From: JBKPNX01 sp046732855
GTDB lineage: Bacteria; Pseudomonadota; Alphaproteobacteria; Geminicoccales; Geminicoccaceae
Direction: 5' to 3'
DNA length: 23,130 bases
Assembly: GCA_046732855.1 (NCBI GenBank)
Contig: JBKPNX010000016.1
Span: 1-23,130, forward strand
The notes beneath the pieces are model-generated. The model had not been told where the DNA came from. It saw only the letters and a list, made by a program, of their open reading frames with translations, and did no database searches. A program made the position numbers and the translations under genes. The stretch's first letter is position 1; each line of letters starts with the position of its first letter. Positions 7,520 through 14,812 of this stretch are shown one piece after another.

Positions 7520-8562
7520 TGCGCCTCCTCCTGGTGAGCGACGCCTGGGAACCGCAGGTCAATGGCGTCGTGCGCACCCTGCAACAGCTACAAGCGCAGT
7601 GTGAGGCGCTCGGGCACGACGTCGAGGTGGTCTCGCCCGAGCAGTTCAGGACGGTGCCGTGCCCGACTTATCCCGAGATCCGCCTGGCCTGGTGGCCGGG
7701 CCGCCGGATCGGCGAGCGGATCGAGGGGTTACGGCCGGATGCGATCCACATTGCCACCGAAGGCCCGCTCGGGATTGCCGGCCGTCGGCAGTGCGTCACG
7801 CGCGCCCTGCCCTTCACCACCTCGTACCACACGCGCTTTCCCGAATACCTGAACGCGCGCGTTCCGGTGCCGCTCGCCGTCGGTTATGCCGCGGTGCGCT
7901 GGTTCCACCGGCCGTCGCGGGCGGTGATGGTCGCGACCCCGAGCCTCCGGCGCGAGCTGGAGGCCCGCGGCTTCACCAACCTCGTGGATTGGTCGCGCGG
8001 CGTCGACACCGAGCTGTTCCGGCCCGATCGGGAGCCTGCGCTGCGCCTGCCCCGCCCGGTGCACCTGTACGTCGGCCGAATCGCGGTGGAGAAGAATCTG
8101 GAAGCGTTCCTGTCGATGCCGGTCCGCGTCGGCAGCAAGCTCGTGGTCGGCGACGGGCCCCAGTTGCCCGCGCTCCGAGCAAAATATCCCGACGCGCATT
8201 TCGCCGGCGCCCGCTTCGCCGAGGACCTCGCCCGCCACTACGCGAGCGGCGACGTGTTCGTGTTTCCGAGCCGCACCGACACGTTCGGGCTGGTGCTGCT
8301 CGAGGCGCTCGCCGCCGGCCTGCCGGTCGCGGCGTACCCGGTATCGGGGCCGCTCGACGTGATCGGCGACTCGGGTTGCGGCGTGCTCGATCCGGACCTC
8401 GCCCGGGCGGCGGAGCGCGCGCTCGCGATCCCGCGCACGCGCTGCCGCGCCTACGCCCTCACGTTCTCGTGGCGCCGCTGCGCCGAGCAGTTCCTCAGCA
8501 ATTTGCACCCGGTCGGCTCGTCGCGCGATCGTGCCCACGCGCAACGCGCGGCCGCGGAATGA
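7519..8562 (+). CDS. agt: GT4-family glycosyltransferase, probable glycolipid synthase (Agt-like)
   Basis: A 347-residue GT-B-fold glycosyltransferase. The N-terminal Rossmann domain begins LLLVSDAWEPQVNGVVRTLQ, the usual opening of this subfamily. The C-terminal donor-binding domain shows YVGRIAVEKNLEAF (Gly-Arg and Lys phosphate contacts), VVGDGPQLPAL and FVFPSRTDTFGLVLLEALA, the retaining-enzyme motif. The ATG lies inside the stop of the phosphoesterase (TGATG), so the two are one operon. In marine and soil Alphaproteobacteria this partner (Agt) adds a sugar to the diacylglycerol released by PlcP, replacing phospholipids with glycolipids when phosphate is short. The sugar donor (UDP-glucose, UDP-glucuronate or GDP-mannose) cannot be read from the sequence. 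The last 20 residues or so are a charged tail. Confidence 0.87.
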   Translation: MRLLLVSDAWEPQVNGVVRTLQQLQAQCEALGHDVEVVSPEQFRTVPCPTYPEIRLAWWPGRRIGERIEGLRPDAIHIATEGPLGIAGRRQCVTRALPFTTSYHTRFPEYLNARVPVPLAVGYAAVRWFHRPSRAVMVATPSLRRELEARGFTNLVDWSRGVDTELFRPDREPALRLPRPVHLYVGRIAVEKNLEAFLSMPVRVGSKLVVGDGPQLPALRAKYPDAHFAGARFAEDLARHYASGDVFVFPSRTDTFGLVLLEALAAGLPVAAYPVSGPLDVIGDSGCGVLDPDLARAAERALAIPRTRCRAYALTFSWRRCAEQFLSNLHPVGSSRDRAHAQRAAAE

Positions 8563-8654
8563 CCTCGCGACTGTCAAGGAGGATTTGCACCGGGCGGCAC
8601 TCGTCGCCGAAGGGATAATTTCGCGCGATCCGGCAATTTGTACAGGGCTCCTGT

Positions 8655-8686
8655 TGCTGGAATTTTTTCCGATGATCGGCTATACT
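8655..8686 (+). promoter_or_regulatory. Promoter-like element, copy 1
   Basis: TGCTGG is followed at once by eight A/T bases and CC, then a GATCG, and TATACT exactly 26 bases after the start of TGCTGG. The same arrangement, with identical spacing, occurs at 21370-21401, where it also precedes a CCAAACGAACCC core. TATACT resembles a sigma-70 -10 hexamer, but nothing 17 bases upstream resembles TTGACA, so another kind of promoter or an activator site in the W8 block is possible. The first repeat core lies about 165 bases downstream. Confidence 0.4.
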
Positions 8687-8851
8687 GTGACTGCATCGGG
8701 CCACGTCACGCTGGCCATTCCTTCGGCAGACCGCAGACAAACGGACACTCGTGTTCAGCCGACGTTCACGGGAGCGCGTCGGTAGGACCGCCCGCCCGCT
8801 GGGCATGGGCGTGCGCCGCCGTTTTGGCAGGTGCTCGACGGCGTCCCCGTG

Positions 8852-9138
8852 CCAAACGAACCCAGCCGCGCGGGAAGCCGAACGAACCCGACGGTGCGAG
8901 AATCCAAACGAACCCAGCGGTGCGAGAATCCAAACGAACCCAGCGCTGCGAGAATCCGAACGAACCCAGCGGTTCGCGAATCCGAACGAACCCGGCGAAG
9001 CACAGGAGCCCGGCGAGGGTGACGGTGCGTAGAGCTAACGAACTTCGCTGCGGAGCCAAACGAACCCAAGGCTGCAGGAGCGCAATCCGGACGATGACGA
9101 CGCGAGACGAACCCGGCCACGCAAATCCAAACGAACCC
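8852..9138 (+). repeat. 26-bp tandem repeat array with core CCRAACGAACCC
   Basis: The nonamer AACGAACCC begins at 8855, 8881, 8907, 8933, 8959 and 8985, exactly 26 bases apart. A variant (AACGAACTT) follows at 9037, two periods later, then copies at 9059 and 9130 and a near copy at 9106. The 12-base core CCRAACGAACCC is perfect in eight units. The rest of each unit, roughly AGCGGTGCGAGAAT, is less conserved and decays towards the 3' side. The period is not a multiple of three, so the core reads as QTNP, KRT or PNEP in successive units. It is not a CRISPR array: there are no unique spacers of constant length and no cas genes. Function unknown. Confidence 0.85.
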
Positions 9139-9264
9139 GACGGCGTGCGCTTTCGAACGTCGGGCCTCAGGCGCGCCGCTCAGGCCGGCGCGGGCGCCGC
9201 GCGCTGCCCGGCCAGAGGGCCAGGATCTTCTTTCCGGTGCGGGCCCGACCGAGGTGCCGTCCCC

Positions 9265-10995
9265 TCAGTGGCTTTCGCGCGGGATCGCGGCGCCGCGGCA
9301 GCCGCGCAGGAAGTCGAGATCGGCCCCCTCGGATGCCTGCATGACGTGGTCGATGTACATCTTCTGATAGCCGCTGGTCATCGCCGGCGCCGGCGGCCGC
9401 CACGCCTCCTTGCGCCGCGCCAGCTCGGCGTCCGGGACATCGAGCTGCAGCCGGCCGGCCTCGACGTCGAGCTCGATCACGTCGCCGTTCTCGACCAGCG
9501 CGAGCGGCCCGCCTGCGGCCGCCTCGGGGCACACGTGCAGGACCACCGTGCCGTACGCGGTCCCGCTCATGCGCGCGTCCGAGATCCGGACCATGTCGCG
9601 CACGCCCTTGCGCAGCACTTTCGGCGGCAGGCCCATGTTGCCGACCTCGGCCATACCGGGATAGCCCTTGGGCCCGCAGTTCTTGAGCACCAGCACGCAG
9701 GTCTCGTCGACGTCGAGCGCATCGTCGTTGATCTTCGCCTTGTAGTCCTCGATCGTCTCGAACACGACCGCGCGGCCGCGATGCTGCATCAGCTCCCGCG
9801 ACGCCGCGGACGGTTTGAGCACTGCGCCATCAGGGGCGAGATTGCCGCGTAGGATCACCATCCCGCCGTCTTTGGTGTGCGGGTTGTCGAAGGTCCGGAT
9901 GACTTCCGTGTTCCAGTTCGGCGCGTCCTTGACGTTGTTCCAGATCGACTGGCCGGTGACGGTCAGCGCATCCTTGTCGAGCAGGCCATGCTCGCCGAGC
10001 GCGCGCAGCACCGTCGGCAGGCCGCCGGCGTAGTAGTAGTCCTCCATCAGGAAGCGCCCGGACGGCATGATGTCGACCAGCGTCGGCACCCCGTGGCCGT
10101 ACTGCTCCCAGTCGTCGAGCGAGAACTCGACCTCGGCCCGGCCGGCGATCGCCAGGAGGTGGATCACGGCGTTGGTCGAGCCGCCGAGCGCGCCATTCGC
10201 CCGGACCGCGTTGAGGAAGTTCTTGCGCTTCAGGATCTTCGAGATGCGCAGGTCTTCCTTGACCATCTCGACGATGCGCCGCCCGGTCAATTGCGCGATC
10301 ACCCGGCGCCGGCTGTCGACCGCGGGGATCGCGGCGCAGCCGGGCAGGCTCATGCCGAGCGCTTCCGCCATGCTGTTCATGGTCGAGGCCGTGCCCATGA
10401 CCATGCAGTGGCCGGCGGAGCGCGACATGCAAGCCTCCGCATCCATGAAGTCCGCGAGGCTCATCTCGCCGGCCTTGACCTCTTCGGCGAAGCGCCAGAC
10501 GTCGGTGCCGGAGCCGATGTCCTTGCCGCGGAACTTGCCGTTCAGCATCGGCCCGCCCGAGAGCACGATCGCCGGCACGTCGCACGACGCCGCGCCCATC
10601 AGCAGCGCGGGCGTGGTCTTGTCGCAGCCGGTCATCAGCACGACGCCGTCGATCGGATTGCCGCGGATCGACTCCTCGACGTCCATTGACGCGAGATTGC
10701 GGAACAGCATTGCGGTCGGCCGCAGATTGCTCTCGCCGTTCGAGAACACCGGGAACTCGAGCGGAAAGCCGCCGGCCTCATAGACGCCACGCTTGACCCG
10801 CTCCGCCAGCTCGCGGAAGTGCGCATTGCACGGGGTGAGCTCGGAAAACGTGTTGCAGATCCCGATCACCGGGCGACCGTCGAACAGATCGGCCGGGAAA
10901 CCCTGATTCTTCATCCAGCTGCGGTGCAGGAAGCCGTCCCGATCGGGATGCCCGAACCAGGCGGTGCTGCGCAGCGGTTTGTTGGCGTCGGACAT
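9265..10995 (-). CDS. IlvD/Edd-family dehydratase, probable sugar-acid (arabonate-type) dehydratase
   Basis: An iron-sulfur dehydratase of 576 residues. The cluster cysteines of the family are present: Cys47 (GICNTFSELTPCN), Cys124 (MTGCDKTTPALLMGAASCD) and Cys197 (SAGHCMVMGTASTMN). Other hallmarks are NGALGGSTNAVIHLLAIAGRA, GYPGMAEVGNMGLPPKVL and ISDARMSGTAYGTVVLHV, the last carrying the catalytic serine region. The length and the N-terminus (RSTAWFGHPDRDGFLHRSW) are closer to the L-arabinonate/pentonate dehydratases than to valine-pathway IlvD or gluconate Edd, so I infer a sugar-acid substrate; the exact one is unknown. The ATG at 10995 is chosen from family alignment; upstream in-frame sequence is Arg-rich and unlike the family. 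No sugar transporter or regulator lies next to it. Confidence 0.88.
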   Translation of the reverse strand: MSDANKPLRSTAWFGHPDRDGFLHRSWMKNQGFPADLFDGRPVIGICNTFSELTPCNAHFRELAERVKRGVYEAGGFPLEFPVFSNGESNLRPTAMLFRNLASMDVEESIRGNPIDGVVLMTGCDKTTPALLMGAASCDVPAIVLSGGPMLNGKFRGKDIGSGTDVWRFAEEVKAGEMSLADFMDAEACMSRSAGHCMVMGTASTMNSMAEALGMSLPGCAAIPAVDSRRRVIAQLTGRRIVEMVKEDLRISKILKRKNFLNAVRANGALGGSTNAVIHLLAIAGRAEVEFSLDDWEQYGHGVPTLVDIMPSGRFLMEDYYYAGGLPTVLRALGEHGLLDKDALTVTGQSIWNNVKDAPNWNTEVIRTFDNPHTKDGGMVILRGNLAPDGAVLKPSAASRELMQHRGRAVVFETIEDYKAKINDDALDVDETCVLVLKNCGPKGYPGMAEVGNMGLPPKVLRKGVRDMVRISDARMSGTAYGTVVLHVCPEAAAGGPLALVENGDVIELDVEAGRLQLDVPDAELARRKEAWRPPAPAMTSGYQKMYIDHVMQASEGADLDFLRGCRGAAIPRESH

Positions 10996-11178
10996 CTCGC
11001 GCGTGCTCCCCGGCATTCCCGTACGGCGGCGCCCCAGCGGGCCTCGGCTGACAATGGCGTCGCCCGAGCGCTTCGAGCATACAGGCCGACGCGCTCGGCA
11101 CCAAGGCCGCAAGATAGCGTGCACGTGACTTCCGAACCCGCCCGCCGGCGATGGATTGGTCGAGTTCTAACAGTTGAG

Positions 11179-11210
11179 TTGACATGCGCGGCAGAAACCG
11201 CAAGTAGATC
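11179..11210 (+). promoter_or_regulatory. Possible sigma-70 promoter for the secreted protease
   Basis: A perfect TTGACA lies at 11179-11184, about 65 bases upstream of the start codon at 11249. The best -10 candidates (GTAGAT or TAGATC, 11204-11210) are poor and 19-20 bases away, longer than the preferred spacing. Confidence 0.25.
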
Positions 11211-11248
11211 GCGGCGACGGTCCGAACAGCTGGGGATGGTCCGCGTTC

Positions 11249-12241
11249 ATGCCTGCTCTGCCGCGCCTGCTCTGCGCCTTGGTGTTCTCGGGCCTGCTCG
11301 CGGGCGGCGGGGGCGCCGCCGCGTGCGCACAATCAGAAGGCGATCGCCTCGGCGAGCTCGCGCCCGGGAGCGCCATCGCGCGGCGCCAGGATGGCAGCGA
11401 GGTGGACGCCTTTCTCGGGCTGTCGCGCAGCGCCCGGATCGCCCAGGTGATCCCCGACCATGCGCGGGTGTGCCTGCCCTCCAAAGGCGGTTTGCTCGCG
11501 ACCGATGCACAACGGAGCATCGCAACCGTGGTAGCCGTGCTGGCCGAGAGCCCGCTTGGCGCCTGGCTGATCGACGAGGCAGCCGCGCGCATGGTGCTGA
11601 TCTGCCACGACCCCAACACCGATCTTGCCGGGTACTATCGCGCGCAGATGCGCCTGATCGGCCTGTTCCAGCAGCTGCCGGATCCGGCGCGGATCATGTT
11701 TCTCGCGCACGAGCTCGCCCACGTGCCGCAGCATCCGCGCTTCTCCAATGATCTGCGCTTTGGCGCGCACGCGGTGCTGGTGGTGCATCGGATCCGCGAA
11801 GCGGCCGCCGAGGCGGTGGCGACGCGCATCCTGTGGCAGCTGCGGGCGCGCGGCCATGCCAGGCCGTGGGAGCACAAGCTCGCCTCGGCCTACGGCGACA
11901 TCGCAAGCGCCTTCGCGCGTGCGATGGACGGCGCGGGCGACACGGCCGAGCTGCGCGCCACGCACGCCGCGTTCGATCAGTGGTTCGCGCGCCCGGGCCG
12001 GGTGCAGAGCTACGACGCGCGCCTGCTCGGGATCGTCGCACAGGCCGAGGATGCTCGCGCGCGCCTCGAGCATCCAACGCGCCGCATGAGCGACGATTTC
12101 CTGCGTGACATCGGCTGGTACGGCGGCGCAACGTTTCTGCCGCCGGGCGACGGTCTGCCGCTGACCGATGATTACTACGCGCACGCGCTCTCGCCCGCCA
12201 ACGCTGCCCGGCTTGAGGCGATCCTCGCGCGCGCCAAGTGA
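11249..12241 (+). CDS. Secreted putative metallopeptidase (DUF6782-like)
   Basis: A 330-residue protein with a hydrophobic signal sequence (residues about 6-26, ending in an Ala-rich cleavage region) that should place it in the periplasm. HELAH at 154-158 matches the HExxH zinc-protease motif, and an acidic segment about 25 residues later (REAAAEA, near 183-189) is a plausible third ligand. An upstream block with VCLPSKGGLLATD and a segment ending MVLICHDPN also look conserved. This combination resembles alphaproteobacterial putative metallopeptidases annotated as DUF6782; I base that on recall, not a search. Substrate unknown. It stands alone, divergent from the dehydratase and convergent with the DUF937 gene. 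The ATG at 11249 lacks a strong ribosome site. Confidence 0.75.
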   Translation: MPALPRLLCALVFSGLLAGGGGAAACAQSEGDRLGELAPGSAIARRQDGSEVDAFLGLSRSARIAQVIPDHARVCLPSKGGLLATDAQRSIATVVAVLAESPLGAWLIDEAAARMVLICHDPNTDLAGYYRAQMRLIGLFQQLPDPARIMFLAHELAHVPQHPRFSNDLRFGAHAVLVVHRIREAAAEAVATRILWQLRARGHARPWEHKLASAYGDIASAFARAMDGAGDTAELRATHAAFDQWFARPGRVQSYDARLLGIVAQAEDARARLEHPTRRMSDDFLRDIGWYGGATFLPPGDGLPLTDDYYAHALSPANAARLEAILARAK

Positions 12242-12243
12242 CT

Positions 12244-12341
12244 GGCCGCCCCGCCCGCTTCCTCCGTCAGTCGCGGAGCTCAGCGACCGACAGGGGCCTG
12301 ACCGGCGCAAGGGCGCACCGCCGCGACTGGGCGGGGCGGCC
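12244..12341. terminator. Long inverted repeat between converging genes
   Basis: A 13-base arm at 12244-12256 (GGCCGCCCCGCCC) is perfectly complementary to 12329-12341, and inside it CAGTCGCGG at 12268-12276 pairs with 12321-12329, giving roughly 21 paired bases on one continuous right arm with an 11-base bulge on the left. The loop also holds GAGCTCAGCGAC at 12276-12287, which is repeated directly at 12342-12353 across the stop codon of the DUF937 gene. The whole gap between the two converging genes is occupied by this structure. It probably ends transcription from both sides, though there is no T run. Confidence 0.5.
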
Positions 12342-12345
12342 GAGC

Positions 12346-12879
12346 TCAGCGACGCTGGTCCGACGACTCCTCGTGCTGCTCGAACAGGGCGGTCAGCGCA
12401 TCCAGGAGCGGCGCATCGAAATGGTCCTCGGAGCCAGTGCCAAACCACGGGATCTCCGGCGACGGCGCGCGCACTTTTTGCCCGAGCGCGGCCATGGCGA
12501 GCGTCGCGACCAGCGGCAGGAGCGCGCGCGCCCGATCCTCGCCGGGGCCGATCGCGCCCGCCGCATCCCGGACCAGCTCCTCGCGCTGCTCATCGTCCAG
12601 GATCGCCGCGAGCACCCGTTCGCCGTCCGCCACGGCGCCCGCCTCGCGCAGCGCCTCCGGCACCTCGAGATAGCGGGCATACCGTTCGTCGGTCATCGCC
12701 GCGTGCACCGCGGGCGCTCCGGTCTGGCTCTCCGCGGTCCGCCGGATCGCCCCGCCGAGATCGGGCAACAACACACGCAGCGCGCGTTCCGCCTGATCAC
12801 GGCTGACCTGCGCCTGCCGGGCCAGCGCCGCGACGATCTCGCCGCCGCCAGCCGATCGGATCGCGTCGTACAGACTCAC
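12346..12879 (-). CDS. DUF937-like protein
   Basis: A 177-residue cytoplasmic protein. The N-terminal 60 residues (LYDAIRSAGGGEIVAALARQAQVSRDQAERALRVLLPDLGGAI, described in parts) match the DUF937 pattern: a glycine-rich turn, then an AxxA helix, then a 'ALLP.L' segment. A second helical unit of the same kind seems to follow near 75-130 (FEVP-like spacing, GAIGPGEDRARALLPLVATLAM). The GTG at 12879 is strongly supported by GGAGGTGAGG just upstream. Some DUF937 proteins are YidB-like; no biochemical role is established. It has no operon partner here. Confidence 0.75.
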   Translation of the reverse strand: MSLYDAIRSAGGGEIVAALARQAQVSRDQAERALRVLLPDLGGAIRRTAESQTGAPAVHAAMTDERYARYLEVPEALREAGAVADGERVLAAILDDEQREELVRDAAGAIGPGEDRARALLPLVATLAMAALGQKVRAPSPEIPWFGTGSEDHFDAPLLDALTALFEQHEESSDQRR

Positions 12880-13043
12880 GGCCTCACCTCCACAGGTGCC
12901 ATGGCGTAATAACGCCGGAGTGGCGCGTCGGGCTCCCGATCACGAACGGTTCGGCGGAGCGTCCACGAAACCTCAGCGCGGACCCGGTCGCTCGTCCGCC
13001 GCTCCTCGGCACATCGCCACCACTCCGCATGCCACGCCGGCTC

Positions 13044-13793
13044 TCAATGGATGTGCGAGCCGCCGTTGACGTCGATCACCGCGCCGGTGACGTAGGACGA
13101 CAGGTCCGAGGCGAGAAACAGGCACACGCCGGCGACGTCGCCCGCCCGCCCGAGCCGGCCCATCGGAATGCTGCTGCGGACCTGCTCGCGTCGCTCCTCG
13201 TTCAGCTGGCCCTGGAAGATGTCGGTGTCGATCATGCTCGGCGCGACCGCGTTGACCCGAATGCCATCGGGCGCGAGCTCGCGGGCCATCGACTTGGCCA
13301 AGGCCAGCACCCCGCCCTTCGACGCGGCGTAGTGCGGCCCGCCGAACAGGCCGCCGCCGCGCTGCGCGGCGACCGAGGCGAGGCACACGATCACGCCGGA
13401 GCGGCGCTCGCGGAAATAGGGAATCAGCGCCTGCGACATGTAGAGGGTGCCGCGCAGGTTGACGTCCATGACCTCGTCGTAATCGCCGGGCGAGATCTCC
13501 ATGATCGGGTTGGCGCGGGAGATCGCGGCGTTGTTGACCAGAATGTTCGCCTGCCCGAAGTCGCCGATGATCTGACGCACCGTCGCCGCGCCGCCGGCTT
13601 TGTCGCGCACGTCGCAGGCATATCCCCGGTGCTCCGGCCCGATCTCCGCAGCCGCCCTCTGGGGATCGGCCGCGGCCAGGTCGACGATCGCGACCCGGGC
13701 GCCGTGCTCGGCGAACAGCTGCGCCGTCGCCTTGCCGATGCCGCGCGGCGAGGCGGCGCCGGTGATGATCGCAGTCTTGCCGTGCAGCAGCAT
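13044..13793 (-). CDS. Short-chain dehydrogenase/reductase
   Basis: A classical SDR of 249 residues. The cofactor loop reads TGAASPRGIG (11-20), two residues longer than the usual TGxxxGIG. NNAA lies at 87-90, Ser140 and the catalytic pair Tyr155 and Lys159 (YAASK) are intact, and the C-terminus ends VTGAVIDVNGGSHIH. An acidic residue at the end of the second strand (IVDLA) suggests NAD(H) preference. The start ATG at 13793 follows AAGGGGAGG. The sequence is of the FabG-like secondary-alcohol dehydrogenase group; sugar-acid or hydroxyacid substrates would fit the dehydratase 2 kb away, but the genes are not in one operon and that link is weak. Confidence 0.88.
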   Translation of the reverse strand: MLLHGKTAIITGAASPRGIGKATAQLFAEHGARVAIVDLAAADPQRAAAEIGPEHRGYACDVRDKAGGAATVRQIIGDFGQANILVNNAAISRANPIMEISPGDYDEVMDVNLRGTLYMSQALIPYFRERRSGVIVCLASVAAQRGGGLFGGPHYAASKGGVLALAKSMARELAPDGIRVNAVAPSMIDTDIFQGQLNEERREQVRSSIPMGRLGRAGDVAGVCLFLASDLSSYVTGAVIDVNGGSHIH

Positions 13794-14293
13794 CGCTTCG
13801 CCTCCCCTTCAGTCGCGGGCACCCGGAACGGCGCCGGCGCGTTACCGCCCCGCACTTGGTCCTGCCGCGCTGCCCCCGGAGCGGCCGCCGATGCCAGCGT
13901 CGGGCCGCGCCCCATCTCGATCATGGGCGCCTCCCGGTGATTGGCCGCCCTTTTGGGGACGTTGCCGCGATCCTACTCGACAGCTGCGCGGCGTAAAGCC
14001 CGATCGCCGCGCGCGCCTCGTCACCTCAGGGCGAAACGCGGACGAGGCCCGAAGCTTCCGATTGCCCACGCTCGGACAGTCACGACGTCGATGACGCGCG
14101 CGCCGGCCTTCCGTCGCGGTCCCTGCAGTCGCAGAGGGCCAACCTAAGCAGGCGGTGGCTCAGACGCAGGGTGAGCATCCGCACGCTCCGAAGCCCCGCT
14201 CGTTTATCACCTTTTAAGGTTGCTCACCGATGATCGACGCTGGTCTGCGTGGCCTGCGCCAGCGCCATAGCCGTCGAACATAGGAGTTCTTGC
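13794..14293. other. Gene-free stretch between SDR and pruR
   Basis: Five hundred bases between divergent genes. I call no protein. An ATG at 13924 on the minus strand has a good GGGAGG site, but its frame then runs out of frame through the SDR and gives low-complexity sequence. Composition shifts to less GC-rich near 14200-14230, where CCTTTTAAGG-like sequence could be part of the pruR promoter; no clear -35/-10 pair was found. Confidence 0.55.
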
Positions 14294-14812
14294 ATGATGC
14301 ATCGTCTGATCTCCCTGGGGTTCGCTTTGATTCTGCCGATGGCCGCCGCAGCTTCGGTGGTGGACCAGAAGCACTTCCAGGCGGAGCCGGTCGGCCCCGT
14401 GATTCTGACCATTTCCGGCAACATCGAGGGCGCTGGTGCCAGCCCAGTGGTTCGGCTGGACCGGGCGATGCTGGAAGCGCTCGGCACGACCACGCTCAAG
14501 ACGACGACGGTCTGGACTAGCGGTGAAGTCGTGTTCGAGGGTGTCCTGGTTCGGGACGTTCTGCAGGCGCTCGGAGCTCAAGGCCATGAAGTCGTGGCGA
14601 CAGCCCTCAACGACTACGTGGCCACGCTGCCGCTGGAGGAACTCTATCAGTATCCTGTGATGCTGGCGTTCAAGATGAACGGCGAGTATCTGCAGATCAG
14701 GGACAAAGGACCTCTCTGGCTTGTCTACCCACGGGATCAGTTTCCCGAGCTGCGCAACTCGATGACTGACAAGAAATGGGTGTGGCAGCTGCGAGATCTT
14801 GAGGTGCGATGA
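14294..14812 (+). CDS. pruR: Periplasmic SUOX-fold pterin-binding protein, PruR-like
   Basis: A 172-residue protein with a signal peptide (about residues 1-20, ending AAAAS). The mature part matches the short, periplasmic branch of the oxidoreductase molybdopterin-binding (SUOX) fold, recognisable by the C-terminal KGPLWLVYPRDQ and the WVWQLRDLEV ending. There is no cysteine anywhere in the protein, so the thiolate that holds molybdenum in sulfite-oxidase enzymes is missing and a binding role is likelier than catalysis. PruR of Agrobacterium tumefaciens is of this type: it binds a pterin and controls the GGDEF-EAL protein DcpA encoded with it. Here too the stop overlaps the next start by four bases (ATGA), and the next gene is a GGDEF-EAL protein with a periplasmic region. 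AGGAG lies seven bases before the ATG at 14294. Confidence 0.8.
   Translation: MMHRLISLGFALILPMAAAASVVDQKHFQAEPVGPVILTISGNIEGAGASPVVRLDRAMLEALGTTTLKTTTVWTSGEVVFEGVLVRDVLQALGAQGHEVVATALNDYVATLPLEELYQYPVMLAFKMNGEYLQIRDKGPLWLVYPRDQFPELRNSMTDKKWVWQLRDLEVR

Larger units (their letters stand above)
8563..9264. other. Gene-free stretch with repeat array
   Basis: About 700 bases between the glycosyltransferase and the dehydratase. All long frames through 8850-9140 are translations of a 26-bp repeat, which yields different Arg/Pro/Glu/Asn/Thr peptides in each frame and is unlikely to be selected as protein. Before the array lies a promoter-like element (8655-8686). The last 120 bases hold nothing I recognise. 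No clear intrinsic terminator for the glycosyltransferase was found. Confidence 0.7.

Noticed and set aside
8852..9138. CRISPR array
   Set aside because: The conserved part is only about 12 bases, the intervening 14 bases are themselves similar between units, and there are no cas genes.
8852..9138. tRNA T-arm remnants, because the reverse complement of the core begins GGGTTCG
   Set aside because: No acceptor, D or anticodon arm is found around any copy, and the exact 26-base period does not suit tRNA decay.
8638..9852. A 404-codon open frame and several other frames through the repeat array and the end of the dehydratase gene
   Set aside because: They are translations of the 26-bp repeat and of the antisense strand of a clear IlvD-family gene; all three frames are equally open because of the repeat.
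13424..13924. 166-codon minus-strand frame with a good GGGAGG ribosome site at ATG 13924
   Set aside because: Most of it overlaps the SDR in another frame and reads as Ser/Arg/Thr-rich low-complexity sequence; the SDR frame has all family motifs.
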